This document shows, one piece after another, positions 49,248 to 57,848 of a stretch of DNA of 64,000 nucleotides. A program made the position numbers and the translations under genes. A model generated the notes under the pieces. The model was given only the letters and a program-made list of their open reading frames with translations. It ran no database searches and was not told the DNA's origin. The stretch spans positions 1,426,001 to 1,490,000 of the forward strand of contig NZ_CP022296.1 in the NCBI RefSeq assembly GCF_017310035.1, in the 5' to 3' direction. How positions within the stretch are numbered: the stretch's first letter is position 1; each line of letters begins with the position of its first letter. Origin of the DNA: Nocardioides sp. S5. Lineage in GTDB: Bacteria > Actinomycetota > Actinomycetes > Propionibacteriales > Nocardioidaceae.

Positions 49248-49991
49248 CTAGCTCATCTTCCGCAGCACGCCCAGCGGCACCCGCTTGATGGCGAACCCGA
49301 GCGGCACCCAGGGCCAGGCCGGCACGACGGCGGACTTCTTCTCCTTCTCGATCGCCTCGACCATGGCGCGCACGCCCTTCTCGGTCGAGGCCATCAGCGG
49401 AGTCTTGGCCGAGGTGCCGGACATCTCCGAGACGATGTAGCCCGGGTAGAGCACCGTCACCTTGATCGGGGTGCCGTGCATGTCGGCGCGGAAGCCCTCG
49501 GCGAGGTGCGCGACCGCGGCCTTGGTGGCGGCGTACGTCGTGATGTTGCGCGGCATGCCGCGCAGGGCGGAGAAGCTCGAGACCATCACCAGGTGGCCGG
49601 AGTTCTGCGCCCGGAAGATCTGCGCCGCAGCCTCGGTCTGGGCCAGCGCGCCGATGAAGTTGGTCTCCGCGGTCTCGCGGTTGGCGTCGAAGCGCCCGGT
49701 GCCCAGCGGCTGGCCCTTGCCGAGGCCGGCGTTGACGACGACCTTGTCGATGCCGCCGAGCTCCTCGCGGAACTCCTCGAAGACGCGGAAGACGGAGTCG
49801 TGGTCGGTGACGTCGAGCGCCTTGATGCCCACGCGCGACTGCGGGTGTGCGGTGGTGATCTCGACGGCGAGCGCGTCGAGCCGGTCCGTACGCCGTGCGC
49901 ACAGCGCGAGGTCGTGGCCGAGCGCGGCGAGCTGGCGGGCCATCTCGGCGCCCAGGCCGCTGCTGGCGCCGGTGATGAGGATGGTCGACAT
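49248..49991 (-). CDS. Short-chain dehydrogenase/reductase
   Basis: 247 residues. TGASSGLGAEMARQLAALG (GxxxGxG), VVVNAGLGKGQ (NAG), MVSSFSALRGMPR (Ser) and YAATKAAVAHL (Y-x3-K) are all present, so it should be catalytic. C-terminal residues have a basic hydrophobic tail (FAIKRVPLGVLRKM). It is the last gene of a leftward acyl-CoA-metabolism operon; its start lies 19 bases after the histidine phosphatase stop. Confidence 0.9.
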   Translation of the reverse strand: MSTILITGASSGLGAEMARQLAALGHDLALCARRTDRLDALAVEITTAHPQSRVGIKALDVTDHDSVFRVFEEFREELGGIDKVVVNAGLGKGQPLGTGRFDANRETAETNFIGALAQTEAAAQIFRAQNSGHLVMVSSFSALRGMPRNITTYAATKAAVAHLAEGFRADMHGTPIKVTVLYPGYIVSEMSGTSAKTPLMASTEKGVRAMVEAIEKEKKSAVVPAWPWVPLGFAIKRVPLGVLRKMS

Positions 49992-50010
49992 GGCGGGTCT
50001 CCTGATGAGT

Positions 50011-50691
50011 TCAGCGGTAGGTGAGCAGGTCGGGGGAGCCGTCGGCGAAGAGGTGGTCGTGGGCGTTGAAGGACACGAGCGTGGTGCCGCTCGCGCCGCA
50101 CACGACGGTGGAGACGCCGGTGTTGACCGACACCGGGTTGAGCCGTAGCCACAGGTCGGTGCGGGCGCGGTCGTCGTCGGCCAGCAGGGACGCGGCCGCC
50201 CACGCGACGGGGCCGCCGCTGGTCAGCACGACCGCGGTGCCGCTGCGGGGCAGCGCGGCGACGAGCCGGTCGAGGGCGGCCTCCACGCGCGAGGTGAAGG
50301 CACTGAACGACTCGTCGTAGGCGTCGTCGTGGGCGCCGGAGGTCCAGCGCAGCGTGGCCTCGGTGAACCAGCGCTGGAAGGCGGCCTTCTCCGACTCGCC
50401 CTCCACCGTCGTGGGTTGGTCGTGCACCGCGAGCACCTGGACGTGGTCGAACTCGTTCCACCCCGCGTCGACGTCCACGCCGGTGCCCCAGCCCGCACCC
50501 TCGAGGACGTCGGCGGCGGTCTGGGCGTGCCGCTTCATCTCCCCGGCCACCACGACGTCGGCGGCCACGCCGCGTGCTGCCAGCGCGGCACCGAGCACGC
50601 GCGACTGCTCGTGCCCGGTCGGCGACAGGTTGTCGTAGTCGTCGGCGCCGAAGGATGCCTGCCCGTGCCGCACCAGGAGAATGCGGCTCAC
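50011..50691 (-). CDS. Histidine phosphatase family protein (phosphoglycerate mutase-like)
   Basis: 226 residues. ILLVRHGQASFGADDYDNLS contains the RHG phosphohistidine motif, VVAGEMKRHAQTAADVLEG the second arginine region, and GTAVVLTSGGPVAWAAASLL replaces the usual G(H)xxxI His segment with TSGG, a substitution known in some members. Substrate unknown. GTG 50691 overlaps the stop of the kinase-like gene (GTGA), so it is coupled to it. Confidence 0.85.
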   Translation of the reverse strand: MSRILLVRHGQASFGADDYDNLSPTGHEQSRVLGAALAARGVAADVVVAGEMKRHAQTAADVLEGAGWGTGVDVDAGWNEFDHVQVLAVHDQPTTVEGESEKAAFQRWFTEATLRWTSGAHDDAYDESFSAFTSRVEAALDRLVAALPRSGTAVVLTSGGPVAWAAASLLADDDRARTDLWLRLNPVSVNTGVSTVVCGASGTTLVSFNAHDHLFADGSPDLLTYR

Positions 50692-51761
50692 CGGGCGATC
50701 AGCCCGTCGAGCCGGCGCCCGATGATCTGCACGGCCGGTCCGAAGAGGGCGTACATCTCGTTGGTCGTCTGGCCGTGGAAGTAGCGGTAGTAGATCTGCT
50801 GGGCGATCACCGCCATCCGGAAGAGCCCGAACACCTCGTAGAAGCGCCACTGCTCGGGGCTGACCGACCGCCCGGTGCGCTCGGCGTACGCCGCCACGAA
50901 CTCGTCGCGGGTCAGCATGCCGGGCAGGTGCGTGGGCACACGCCGCATCATCTGGAACTCCTCGGTGTCGTCGGCCTGGACCCAGTAGGCCATCGAGCCC
51001 GCGAGGTCCATCAGCGGGTCGCCGAGGGTCGCCATCTCCCAGTCCAGCACCCCCACGACGCGCGTGACGTCGTCGGCGCCGAGCACGAGGTTGTCGAGCT
51101 TGAAGTCGTTGTGGATCACGCACGTGGCCACGTCGTCGGGCTGGTGCGCGTCGAGCCAGGCCATGACCTGCTCGAGGTCCGGCACGTCCTCGGTGCGGGC
51201 GTTGCGGTAGCGCGTCGACCAGCCCTCGACCTGGCGGCGGACATAGCCAGCGCCCTTGCCGAGGTCGGACAGCCCGGCGGCCTCGGGGTCGATCCCGTGG
51301 AGCTCGGCGAGCACGTCGACGGCGTCGAGGCAGAGCGCCCGTGCCTGCTCCGGCGACAGCGGCACGTCGGCCGGCCACTCGCCGCGCGGGATGACACCGG
51401 CGATGCGGTCCATGGCGTAGAAGTCGCCGCCGACCACGTCGGGGTCGTCGCAGAAGGCGACCATCGGGGCGACGTAGTCGAAGACCGGCGCCAGCGCCGA
51501 CTGGATGACGTACTCGCGGTGCATGTCGTGCGCCCCCCTGGCCTTCGTGCCCTTCGGCGCGCGGCGGACGATGAGGTCGCGGCCCGAGGGGTAGCGCAGC
51601 AGGTAGGTCAGGTTGGAGGCCCCGCCGGTGAACTGCTGGACCGACGGCTCGCCGTCGAGGCCCTCCGGCGTCGCGGCGTGCTCGCGCAGCCACGCAGCCA
51701 CGCGGGGCACGTCGAAGGCGTCCTCCTCGCGCACCTCGCGGGCGCCCGGCACCGCGCTCAC
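50688..51761 (-). CDS. ACAD10/11-type phosphotransferase (APH fold)
   Basis: 357 residues. VIHNDFKLDNLVLG is the Brenner-type catalytic loop (H-x-D...N), and VVGVLDWEMATLGDPLMDLA carries the metal-binding Asp and the family TLGDP motif. The N-terminal lobe has FTGGASNLTYLLRYPSG. The closest recognised relatives are the kinase domains of ACAD10/11, which phosphorylate 4-hydroxyacyl-CoAs before an acyl-CoA dehydrogenase removes phosphate. The neighbouring acyl-CoA dehydrogenase supports that role here. GTG 51761 overlaps the SDR stop by 4 bases. Confidence 0.88.
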   Translation of the reverse strand: MSAVPGAREVREEDAFDVPRVAAWLREHAATPEGLDGEPSVQQFTGGASNLTYLLRYPSGRDLIVRRAPKGTKARGAHDMHREYVIQSALAPVFDYVAPMVAFCDDPDVVGGDFYAMDRIAGVIPRGEWPADVPLSPEQARALCLDAVDVLAELHGIDPEAAGLSDLGKGAGYVRRQVEGWSTRYRNARTEDVPDLEQVMAWLDAHQPDDVATCVIHNDFKLDNLVLGADDVTRVVGVLDWEMATLGDPLMDLAGSMAYWVQADDTEEFQMMRRVPTHLPGMLTRDEFVAAYAERTGRSVSPEQWRFYEVFGLFRMAVIAQQIYYRYFHGQTTNEMYALFGPAVQIIGRRLDGLIAR

Positions 51762-52519
51762 GAGTCCGCCGCCTGGAGCTTCGCCGCCTGGTCGCGCATG
51801 ACGGCGTCGTAGGCAGGGCGGTCGGCCCACTTGAGGAAGTAGGCCTGGCGCGCGGCCTCGTCCGGCACGATCACGTCCTCGCCCGCGTCCATCCCGGCCA
51901 GCACGGCCGCGGCGATCTCGTCGGCGGTGACCCGCGAGCGCTCCACCAGCCCGCCGACCACGCGGCCCACGAGCTCGTCGGAGCCCTGCATGGAGTCCAT
52001 GAGGTTGGTGCGGAAGTAGGACGGGCACACCACGCTGGCGCGGATGCCGTACGCCGCCAGCTCGTGGCCGCAGGTCTCGGTGAAGGCGACCACCGCGGCC
52101 TTGGTGGCGTTGTAGGAGCCCATCCTGGCCGGGTGCACCAGGCCTGCGAGCGAGGCGACGTTGACCAGGTGGCCCGATCGCTGCTCCTTGAGCATCGGGG
52201 TGAACGTGCGGGTGCCGCGCACCAGGCCGAAGAGGTTGATGTCGGTGATCCACTGCCACTCCTCGAGCGTGCAGCGGTCGACCCGCCCGCCGCCGGCGAC
52301 CCCGGCGTTGTTGACGAGCACGTCCAGACCGCCCCAGCGCGCGCGTACGGCGTCGAGGGCGGCGGCCCAGTCGTCGTCCGAGGTGATGTCGAGGACGAGG
52401 TCGATGCCGTCCACCGACACGCGATCGGTCGCCAGCACCTCGTCACCCTGGGCGCGGAAGGCAGTGACGAGCGCCGCGCCGAGACCGGACGCCGCGCCGG
52501 TGACCAGCACCCGCCTCAC
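51758..52519 (-). CDS. Short-chain dehydrogenase/reductase
   Basis: 253 residues with RVLVTGAASGLGAALVTAF (GxxxGxG), VLVNNAGVAGGG (NNAG), LVNVASLAGLVHP (Ser) and YNATKAAVVAF (Y-x3-K): a complete catalytic set. Likely oxidises or reduces a hydroxyacyl intermediate in the pathway of this operon. GTG 52519 overlaps the acyl-CoA dehydrogenase stop (GTGA) and its own stop overlaps the kinase gene. Confidence 0.92.
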   Translation of the reverse strand: MRRVLVTGAASGLGAALVTAFRAQGDEVLATDRVSVDGIDLVLDITSDDDWAAALDAVRARWGGLDVLVNNAGVAGGGRVDRCTLEEWQWITDINLFGLVRGTRTFTPMLKEQRSGHLVNVASLAGLVHPARMGSYNATKAAVVAFTETCGHELAAYGIRASVVCPSYFRTNLMDSMQGSDELVGRVVGGLVERSRVTADEIAAAVLAGMDAGEDVIVPDEAARQAYFLKWADRPAYDAVMRDQAAKLQAADS

Positions 52520-53769
52520 GAGGTGTGCTTCCCGAGCTCGATCTTGGCGATGACGTTGCGGTGCACCTCGTCGGGCCCGTCGGCCAGGCGCAGGGTCCGC
52601 GCGCCGACCCACGCCGCGGCGAGCGGGAAGTCGTCGGACATGCCCGCGCCACCGTGCAGCTGGATGGCCATGTCGATGACGTCGAGCGCCATGTTGGGCA
52701 CCTCGACCTTGATCTCGCTGACCGCGGAGTAGGCCTCGCGGCTCATGCCCTGGTCGAGCAGCCACGCGGCGTGCATGACCAGCAGGCGGGACCGGTTGAT
52801 CGCGATGCGGGCGTCGGCGATGCGCTCGCGGTTGCCACCGAGGTTGGCGATCGGCTTGCCGAAGGCGGTGCGCGACACCGCGCGGGCGCAGGCCAGCTCG
52901 AGGGCGCGCTCGGCGAGGCCGATGGCGCGCATGCAGTGGTGCACCCGGCCGGGACCGAGACGGCCCTGGGCGATCTCGAAGGCGCGCCCGGGGCCGAGCA
53001 GGACGTTGGCCAGCGGCACCCGCACGTCGTCGAAGGAGACCTCGCCGTGCCCGAGCGGCTCGTCGTAGTAACCCATCGTGGTGAGCATCCGCTCGACCTT
53101 CACGCCGGTGGCGTCGCGGGGGACCAGCACCATCGTGTGCCGCGAGTGGCGGTCGGCGTCGGGGTCGGAGAGCCCCATGAAGACGAAGACCTTGCAGTCG
53201 GGGTTGCCGACGCCGGTGGACCACCACTTGCGGCCGTTGATGACGACCTCGTCGCCCTCGACCGTCGCGGTGGCGGCCATGTTGGTGGCGTCGGAGGACG
53301 CCACCTCGGGCTCTGTCATGCAGAAGGCGCTGCGGATCTCCGCGCGCAGGAGCGGCTCGAGCCACTGCTCGCGCTGGGCGTCGGTGCCGTACTTGAGCAG
53401 GACCTCCATGTTGCCGGTGTCGGGGGCGTTGGAGTTGAAGACGATGGGCGCAAGGAACGAGCGGCCCATCACCTCCGCGACCGCGGCGTAGTCGACGTTG
53501 GAGAGGCCCTCGCCGCCGTCGGTGCCGAAGTCGGCTGCGTAGCGACCGGCGTGCGCGGCCGGCAGGAAGAGGTTCCACAGGCCCTGGGCGCGGGCCTTGG
53601 CCTGGAGCTCGGCGATGACCGGGTCGGGCGTCCAGCTGTCGCCGCCCGACTCGCGCAGCCGGGTGATGCGCCGGTGCGCCTCGGCCTCGATCGGCTCGAT
53701 CTCGTCACTGACGAAGGCGTGCACCCGGGCCCGCAGGTCCGCGGCGCGGGGGGAGAGGGAGAAGTCCAT
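52516..53769 (-). CDS. Acyl-CoA dehydrogenase (ACAD10/11-like)
   Basis: 417 residues. AFCMTEPEVASSDATNMAAT, KWWSTGVGNPDCKVFVFMG, RVHHCMRAIGLAERALELA and QLHGGAGMSDDFPLAAAW are acyl-CoA dehydrogenase signatures with FAD-binding arginines. Long-chain dehydrogenase of the type found next to an APH-fold kinase. ATG 53769 is just 18 bases from a 9-bp palindrome and 29 bases from the divergent TetR gene, so the operon is probably repressed by it. Confidence 0.93.
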   Translation of the reverse strand: MDFSLSPRAADLRARVHAFVSDEIEPIEAEAHRRITRLRESGGDSWTPDPVIAELQAKARAQGLWNLFLPAAHAGRYAADFGTDGGEGLSNVDYAAVAEVMGRSFLAPIVFNSNAPDTGNMEVLLKYGTDAQREQWLEPLLRAEIRSAFCMTEPEVASSDATNMAATATVEGDEVVINGRKWWSTGVGNPDCKVFVFMGLSDPDADRHSRHTMVLVPRDATGVKVERMLTTMGYYDEPLGHGEVSFDDVRVPLANVLLGPGRAFEIAQGRLGPGRVHHCMRAIGLAERALELACARAVSRTAFGKPIANLGGNRERIADARIAINRSRLLVMHAAWLLDQGMSREAYSAVSEIKVEVPNMALDVIDMAIQLHGGAGMSDDFPLAAAWVGARTLRLADGPDEVHRNVIAKIELGKHTS

Positions 53770-53783
53770 GACGTTGACCTTCG

Positions 53784-53812
53784 CACACTGTTGAGCAATG
53801 CTCAACAGCGTG
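53784..53812. promoter_or_regulatory. Palindromic operator overlapping the start of the TetR gene
   Basis: CTGTTGAGC-AAT-GCTCAACAG (53788-53808) is a perfect 9-bp inverted repeat, extended by CAC/GTG flanks with one mismatch. It covers the TetR start codon (53798) and lies 15 bp before the acyl-CoA dehydrogenase ATG, an ideal position to repress both directions. Confidence 0.8.
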
Positions 53813-54418
53813 TCCGAAGGTTCCGCAGCGCCTGCCGCCCCACCCGTACGCCGACGGCTGAGCGCGCCCGACCGGCGCCGCCAGCTCGTGGGCATCGGGC
53901 TGGCCAAGATCGTCGAGACGCCCATCCAGGACCTCTCGATGGACGACATCGCGCACGAGGCGGGCATCTCGCGCGGCCTGCTCTTCCACTACTTCCCGAC
54001 CAAGACCGACTTCTACCTCGCCTGCATCTCCGCGGCCGGCCGGCGCATCCTGCGCAACACCGCCCCCGACGAGTCGCTGCCGGGACCCGGGCAGGTGGAG
54101 CAGGTGACGCGTCTGATGGTCGAGCAGATCGAGCGGCGCCGCGACTTCTACCTCGCGCTCGTCCACGGGCACGGCGTGGCCGACCCGCGGGTGAGCGAGG
54201 TGATGGACTCCGTGCGCGAAGGCAGCACCGACCGGGTGGTGCAGGCGCTGGACATCGAGGAGCGCCAGCGCGACGTCGTACGCGCGTGGTGGGCGTACAC
54301 CGAGGACCGGGCGCTCACCTGGTCGGCAGTGCCGACCGGCGAACGCCCGGTCCCGGTGTCCGAGCTGGTCGCGGAGTGCGTCGCAGCACTCCACGCCCTG
54401 CTGTCGATCAGGGTGTGA
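53798..54418 (+). CDS. TetR-family regulator of the acyl-CoA operon
   Basis: 206 residues. RRQLVGIGLAKIVETPIQDL, then SMDDIAHEAGISRGLLFHYF and PTKTDFYLACISA is the TetR DNA-binding domain, and the helical C-terminal part would bind an acyl-CoA or similar ligand. It is divergent from the acyl-CoA dehydrogenase with only 28 bases between starts. The palindrome over its own start codon suggests autorepression. Confidence 0.9.
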   Translation: MLNSVSEGSAAPAAPPVRRRLSAPDRRRQLVGIGLAKIVETPIQDLSMDDIAHEAGISRGLLFHYFPTKTDFYLACISAAGRRILRNTAPDESLPGPGQVEQVTRLMVEQIERRRDFYLALVHGHGVADPRVSEVMDSVREGSTDRVVQALDIEERQRDVVRAWWAYTEDRALTWSAVPTGERPVPVSELVAECVAALHALLSIRV

Positions 54419-54421
54419 GGC

Positions 54422-56035
54422 TCAGCGCTTGGTGACGCGACCCGTCACGGCGAAGCGGGCCCGGTCGTCGAGCGGACGACCACCGCAGGCCAGCAGCGTG
54501 CGCTGGTTGCAGCGGTAGCGCGTGGAGGCGTTGACGAGGGTCACCGACACCGCGGCCACCGACCGGTTGCTGAAGGCGACCCTGGTGTGGCCGTCGCCGC
54601 CGCGGTTGAGGCGGACGAGCTTGACCTTGCGCTTGCCGTTGGCGAGGTAGGCCACGACCACGGCGGCGGGGGAGGTGCGCTTCGCCGGCCCGGCGACCCG
54701 CACGGCGAGCTTCCACTTCTTCGCCCCGAGACCCTTGCCGGGGACGTAGACGTAGGACGCCGACGACAGGTGGTTGATCCGGGTGGCGAAGCGCTTCGCG
54801 CGCTTGTTGCGGCGGAGCGCCTTCGCACCGCGCACCTTGGGGGCGGGGTACTCCGCGCCCTCGGGGTAGTTCAGCGCGGGGATCAGGTTGCCGGCCGCGA
54901 ACGTGGCGTAGACCTTGGTCAGCCCGCCCTTGCCGCGCAGGATGCGCTGCAGGGCCGGGATGGAGCTCTTGCCGCCGTCGGACTTCAGAGAGCCCGCCTG
55001 CTTCCACGCCTTCTTGACCAGGCCGGTGCCGTAGCGGTTGGTGAGGTACTCCCAGAACACCCAGTTGCCGTACTGGTGGGTCGAGGTGCGGCTGAAGGTG
55101 TCGAGCGGCACGTAGGGCGCGTAGATCTGGCTGGTCGGGAAGTACTGGCGGTTGTCGTTGACCTGCGAGGCGATCCGCTCCTCCATCCAGGTCGCCGTCG
55201 ACTCCATCATCCACGGGTCCTCGGCGTAGTCGTAGGCGAACTGGACGGCGTGGAAGAACTCGTGGCCGGCGGTGACCGCCAGGTTGTCGGCGGGGGTGCC
55301 GGACGGGAACTGCGCCGCGGCGTAGTCGTTGTCGAGCACGCAGTAGCCCGAGGCGGTGCGCTTCTTGACCCGGCGTTCGGGGGCGCAGAAGCCGTAGAGG
55401 CCGGTGCCGAGGTCCTTGAGGTAGACGTCGAAGAGCGCGTTGCCGCCCTCGGCACGGTCACCCAGCGGAGCGCGGTAGCCGAGGGAGTCGACGATCGTCG
55501 ACCACACGGAGTCCATGGTCGCGAGGTTCTGTGCGGCCCAGTCGACCGACGGGGGGGCGTCGGCGCCGGTCGGCACGTAGTGCAGGCACATGCGGGTGTT
55601 GCACAGCGGCGCCGCCTCGGGGACGGTGTAGCCGAAGCCCTGGTTGTCGCCGGCACCGTCGGTGGGCCGCGCGAGCAGCGCGTTGGCGCCGCGCAGGTCC
55701 TTGCCCCGCAGCTGCGAGCGCTTCACGAACAGGTCGCGCAGGGCGATGGTGGCCGACGGGTCGCGTCGCGTCGCGTCGCCCGACAGCACCCGCCGCGCGG
55801 TCGCGAGGGTCTCGGGAGCCGTGGCGTCCGAGACCTCCGGCACCGCGCCGGGCGCGAGGCCGAGGCCGTTCTCCAGCGCCTTGTCGGCAGCCTTCTCGAG
55901 CGCCTTGGTCTGCTGCTGGACACCGGTCGTGGCCTTGCCGGCCGGTCGGTCCTTGTCGGCGGCGACGGCGGGGGCGGACAGCGCCGCGCCACCCACCAGT
56001 GCCATGGCCACAGCGGTCGTGACGATTCTGCGCAT
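54422..56035 (-). CDS. Secreted metalloprotease-like protein (MXAN_6640-type)
   Basis: 537 residues from ATG 56035, which has GAGGGG upstream; ATG 56056 lacks one. A signal peptide (RRIVTTAVAMALVGGAALSA) is followed by a propeptide-like region. The catalytic-looking HEFFHAVQFAYDYAEDPW (HExxH) with a downstream glutamate in ESTATWMEERIA matches the gluzincin pattern. The C-terminal 150 residues are beta-rich and basic. The protein probably acts outside the cell. The family is named after a Myxococcus protein; substrate unknown. Confidence 0.8.
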   Translation of the reverse strand: MRRIVTTAVAMALVGGAALSAPAVAADKDRPAGKATTGVQQQTKALEKAADKALENGLGLAPGAVPEVSDATAPETLATARRVLSGDATRRDPSATIALRDLFVKRSQLRGKDLRGANALLARPTDGAGDNQGFGYTVPEAAPLCNTRMCLHYVPTGADAPPSVDWAAQNLATMDSVWSTIVDSLGYRAPLGDRAEGGNALFDVYLKDLGTGLYGFCAPERRVKKRTASGYCVLDNDYAAAQFPSGTPADNLAVTAGHEFFHAVQFAYDYAEDPWMMESTATWMEERIASQVNDNRQYFPTSQIYAPYVPLDTFSRTSTHQYGNWVFWEYLTNRYGTGLVKKAWKQAGSLKSDGGKSSIPALQRILRGKGGLTKVYATFAAGNLIPALNYPEGAEYPAPKVRGAKALRRNKRAKRFATRINHLSSASYVYVPGKGLGAKKWKLAVRVAGPAKRTSPAAVVVAYLANGKRKVKLVRLNRGGDGHTRVAFSNRSVAAVSVTLVNASTRYRCNQRTLLACGGRPLDDRARFAVTGRVTKR

Positions 56036-56086
56036 GTTTCCCCTCGTGTTGGTCATCTCGTGGGCGAGCCTAACCGCCGCACCGCC

Positions 56087-56482
56087 TCAGAGGTCGGCGA
56101 TGTGCTCGATGATCGCGGTGGTGGAGATGGCGGGCGTGCGCTCGAGGTAGACGACCTCGCAGGCGTCGGAGAGCTCGTCGAACTTCCCCGCCCAGTCGTC
56201 TCCCATCACGAGCACGTCCGCGCCGTGCTCCACGATGTAGTCGCGCTTCTGCTCGAGGCTCTCCTCGACGAACACCTCGTCGACCACCTTGAGCGCCCCG
56301 ACGATCGCGAGCCGCTCGCGCTCGCTGAAGATCGGCGCGCGGCCCTTCTTGCGCTCGTTGAGCGCATCGGCGGAGACGCCGACGACCAGACGGTCGCCGA
56401 GCGCCGCGGCCCGCTCCAGCACCCGCAGGTGCCCGACATGGAACACGTCGAACGTTCCGAAGGTGATCACGGTGCGAGGCAT
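56087..56482 (-). CDS. Glycerol-3-phosphate cytidylyltransferase-like nucleotidyltransferase
   Basis: 131 residues. VITFGTFDVFHVGHLRVLER carries the HxGH nucleotide-binding motif, DVLVMGDDWAGKFDEL the second conserved region, and ERTPAISTTAIIEHI the RTxxISTT motif of TagD/GCT enzymes. It would make CDP-glycerol or a related activated polyol for wall or capsule polymers. ATG 56482 begins the conserved domain. Confidence 0.88.
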   Translation of the reverse strand: MPRTVITFGTFDVFHVGHLRVLERAAALGDRLVVGVSADALNERKKGRAPIFSERERLAIVGALKVVDEVFVEESLEQKRDYIVEHGADVLVMGDDWAGKFDELSDACEVVYLERTPAISTTAIIEHIADL

Positions 56483-56519
56483 GCGCGGCATTCTGGCACG
56501 GTCGGGGAGGATGGCCAGC

Positions 56520-57818
56520 ATGCCCGACCAGGCCACCGCCGCACCCCCTGCCCCGCAGCCCCGCGTCTCCCTCATCACCCCCGATCCGGGCGCCGACGAG
56601 GCTCGCCGACGCGGCTTGCGCCAGATGCGCACGGTCGCGGTCGGGCTGCTCGTCCTCGCCGCCTGCGTGTACGTCGCCACGCTGGGCCGCGACGGGTTCT
56701 GGGGCTTCGTCAACGCGGGCGCCGAGGCGTCGATGGTCGGCGCGATCGCCGACTGGTTCGCGGTGACGGCGCTCTTCAAGCACCCGCTCGGACTGCCGAT
56801 CCCCCACACCGCGCTGGTGCCCAAGCGCAAGGACGAGCTGGGCAAGGGCCTCGAGGAGTTCGTGGGGGAGAACTTCCTGCAGGAGGACATCATCCGCGAG
56901 CGCGTCGCCGCCGCGACCATCTCCGCCCGGGTCGGTGAGTGGCTCGGCGAGGAGGCCCACGCCCGCCGCGTGGTCGACGAGGTCGCCGAGGTCGCGGTCA
57001 TCGCGTTGGGGAAGGTGCGCGACGACCACGTCGCCGAACTGGTGACGCAGGCGCTGGTGCCGCGCTTCCGCGAGGAGCCGATCTCGCCCCTGCTGGGCAC
57101 GACGCTGATGGAGGTGCTGCGTGACGACCTCCACCACGGGCTGGTCGACCTCGCCGTCGACGAGCTGCACAGCTGGCTGGTCGACAACCCCGAGACGTTC
57201 ACCCGCGTGCTCGAGGAGCGCGCGCCGTGGTGGGCCCCGCCCAAGCTCAACGACGCAGTCACCTCACGGCTGCACGTGCAGGCCCTCGCGTGGCTCGAGG
57301 ACATCCGCGACGACCCGCACCACCGGGCCCGCGAGGCGCTGGACTCGATGCTCGGCCAGCTGGCCCACGACCTGCTCAACGACGCAGAGACCCAGCGCCG
57401 CACCGAGGGCCTCAAGGAGCGCCTGCTCGACCACCCGCAGGTCGTCACGACCGCGATCTCGCTCTGGAAGGCGATGCGCTCGGCGCTGCTCGGCTCGATC
57501 CAGGACCCGCAGGGTGCGGTGCGGCAGCGCCTCCTCGACGAGCTGAGCGCGTTCGCCGGACGGCTCCGCGACGACGCCGCGCTGCGTGAGCGTCTCGACC
57601 GGATGGCGGCGGACCTGACGGTCTTCGCCGTCGAGCGCTACGGCGCCGAGCTCACGACCGTGATCACCCACACCATCGAGCGGTGGGACGGCAAGGAGGC
57701 CGCGCGCCGCATCGAGCTGCACGTGGGCCGCGACCTGCAGTTCATCCGGATCAACGGCACGATCGTGGGTGGACTCGTCGGGGTGCTCATCCACGCCCTC
57801 AGCCTGGCCGTGCACTGA
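56520..57818 (+). CDS. DUF445 family membrane protein
   Basis: 432 residues. One N-terminal helix (VGLLVLAACVYVATLG) precedes the DUF445 signature GAEASMVGAIADWFAVTALF with the following KHPLGLPIPHTALVPKRKDE. A long helical central part follows, and a C-terminal helix (IVGGLVGVLIHALSLAV) closes the protein. ATG 56520 is preferred over ATG 56511, which overlaps the GGAGG site. Function unknown; such proteins span the membrane twice. Confidence 0.88.
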   Translation: MPDQATAAPPAPQPRVSLITPDPGADEARRRGLRQMRTVAVGLLVLAACVYVATLGRDGFWGFVNAGAEASMVGAIADWFAVTALFKHPLGLPIPHTALVPKRKDELGKGLEEFVGENFLQEDIIRERVAAATISARVGEWLGEEAHARRVVDEVAEVAVIALGKVRDDHVAELVTQALVPRFREEPISPLLGTTLMEVLRDDLHHGLVDLAVDELHSWLVDNPETFTRVLEERAPWWAPPKLNDAVTSRLHVQALAWLEDIRDDPHHRAREALDSMLGQLAHDLLNDAETQRRTEGLKERLLDHPQVVTTAISLWKAMRSALLGSIQDPQGAVRQRLLDELSAFAGRLRDDAALRERLDRMAADLTVFAVERYGAELTTVITHTIERWDGKEAARRIELHVGRDLQFIRINGTIVGGLVGVLIHALSLAVH

Positions 57819-57848
57819 GCCGGACAGGTGGTCAGCGGCAGGGCTTGA

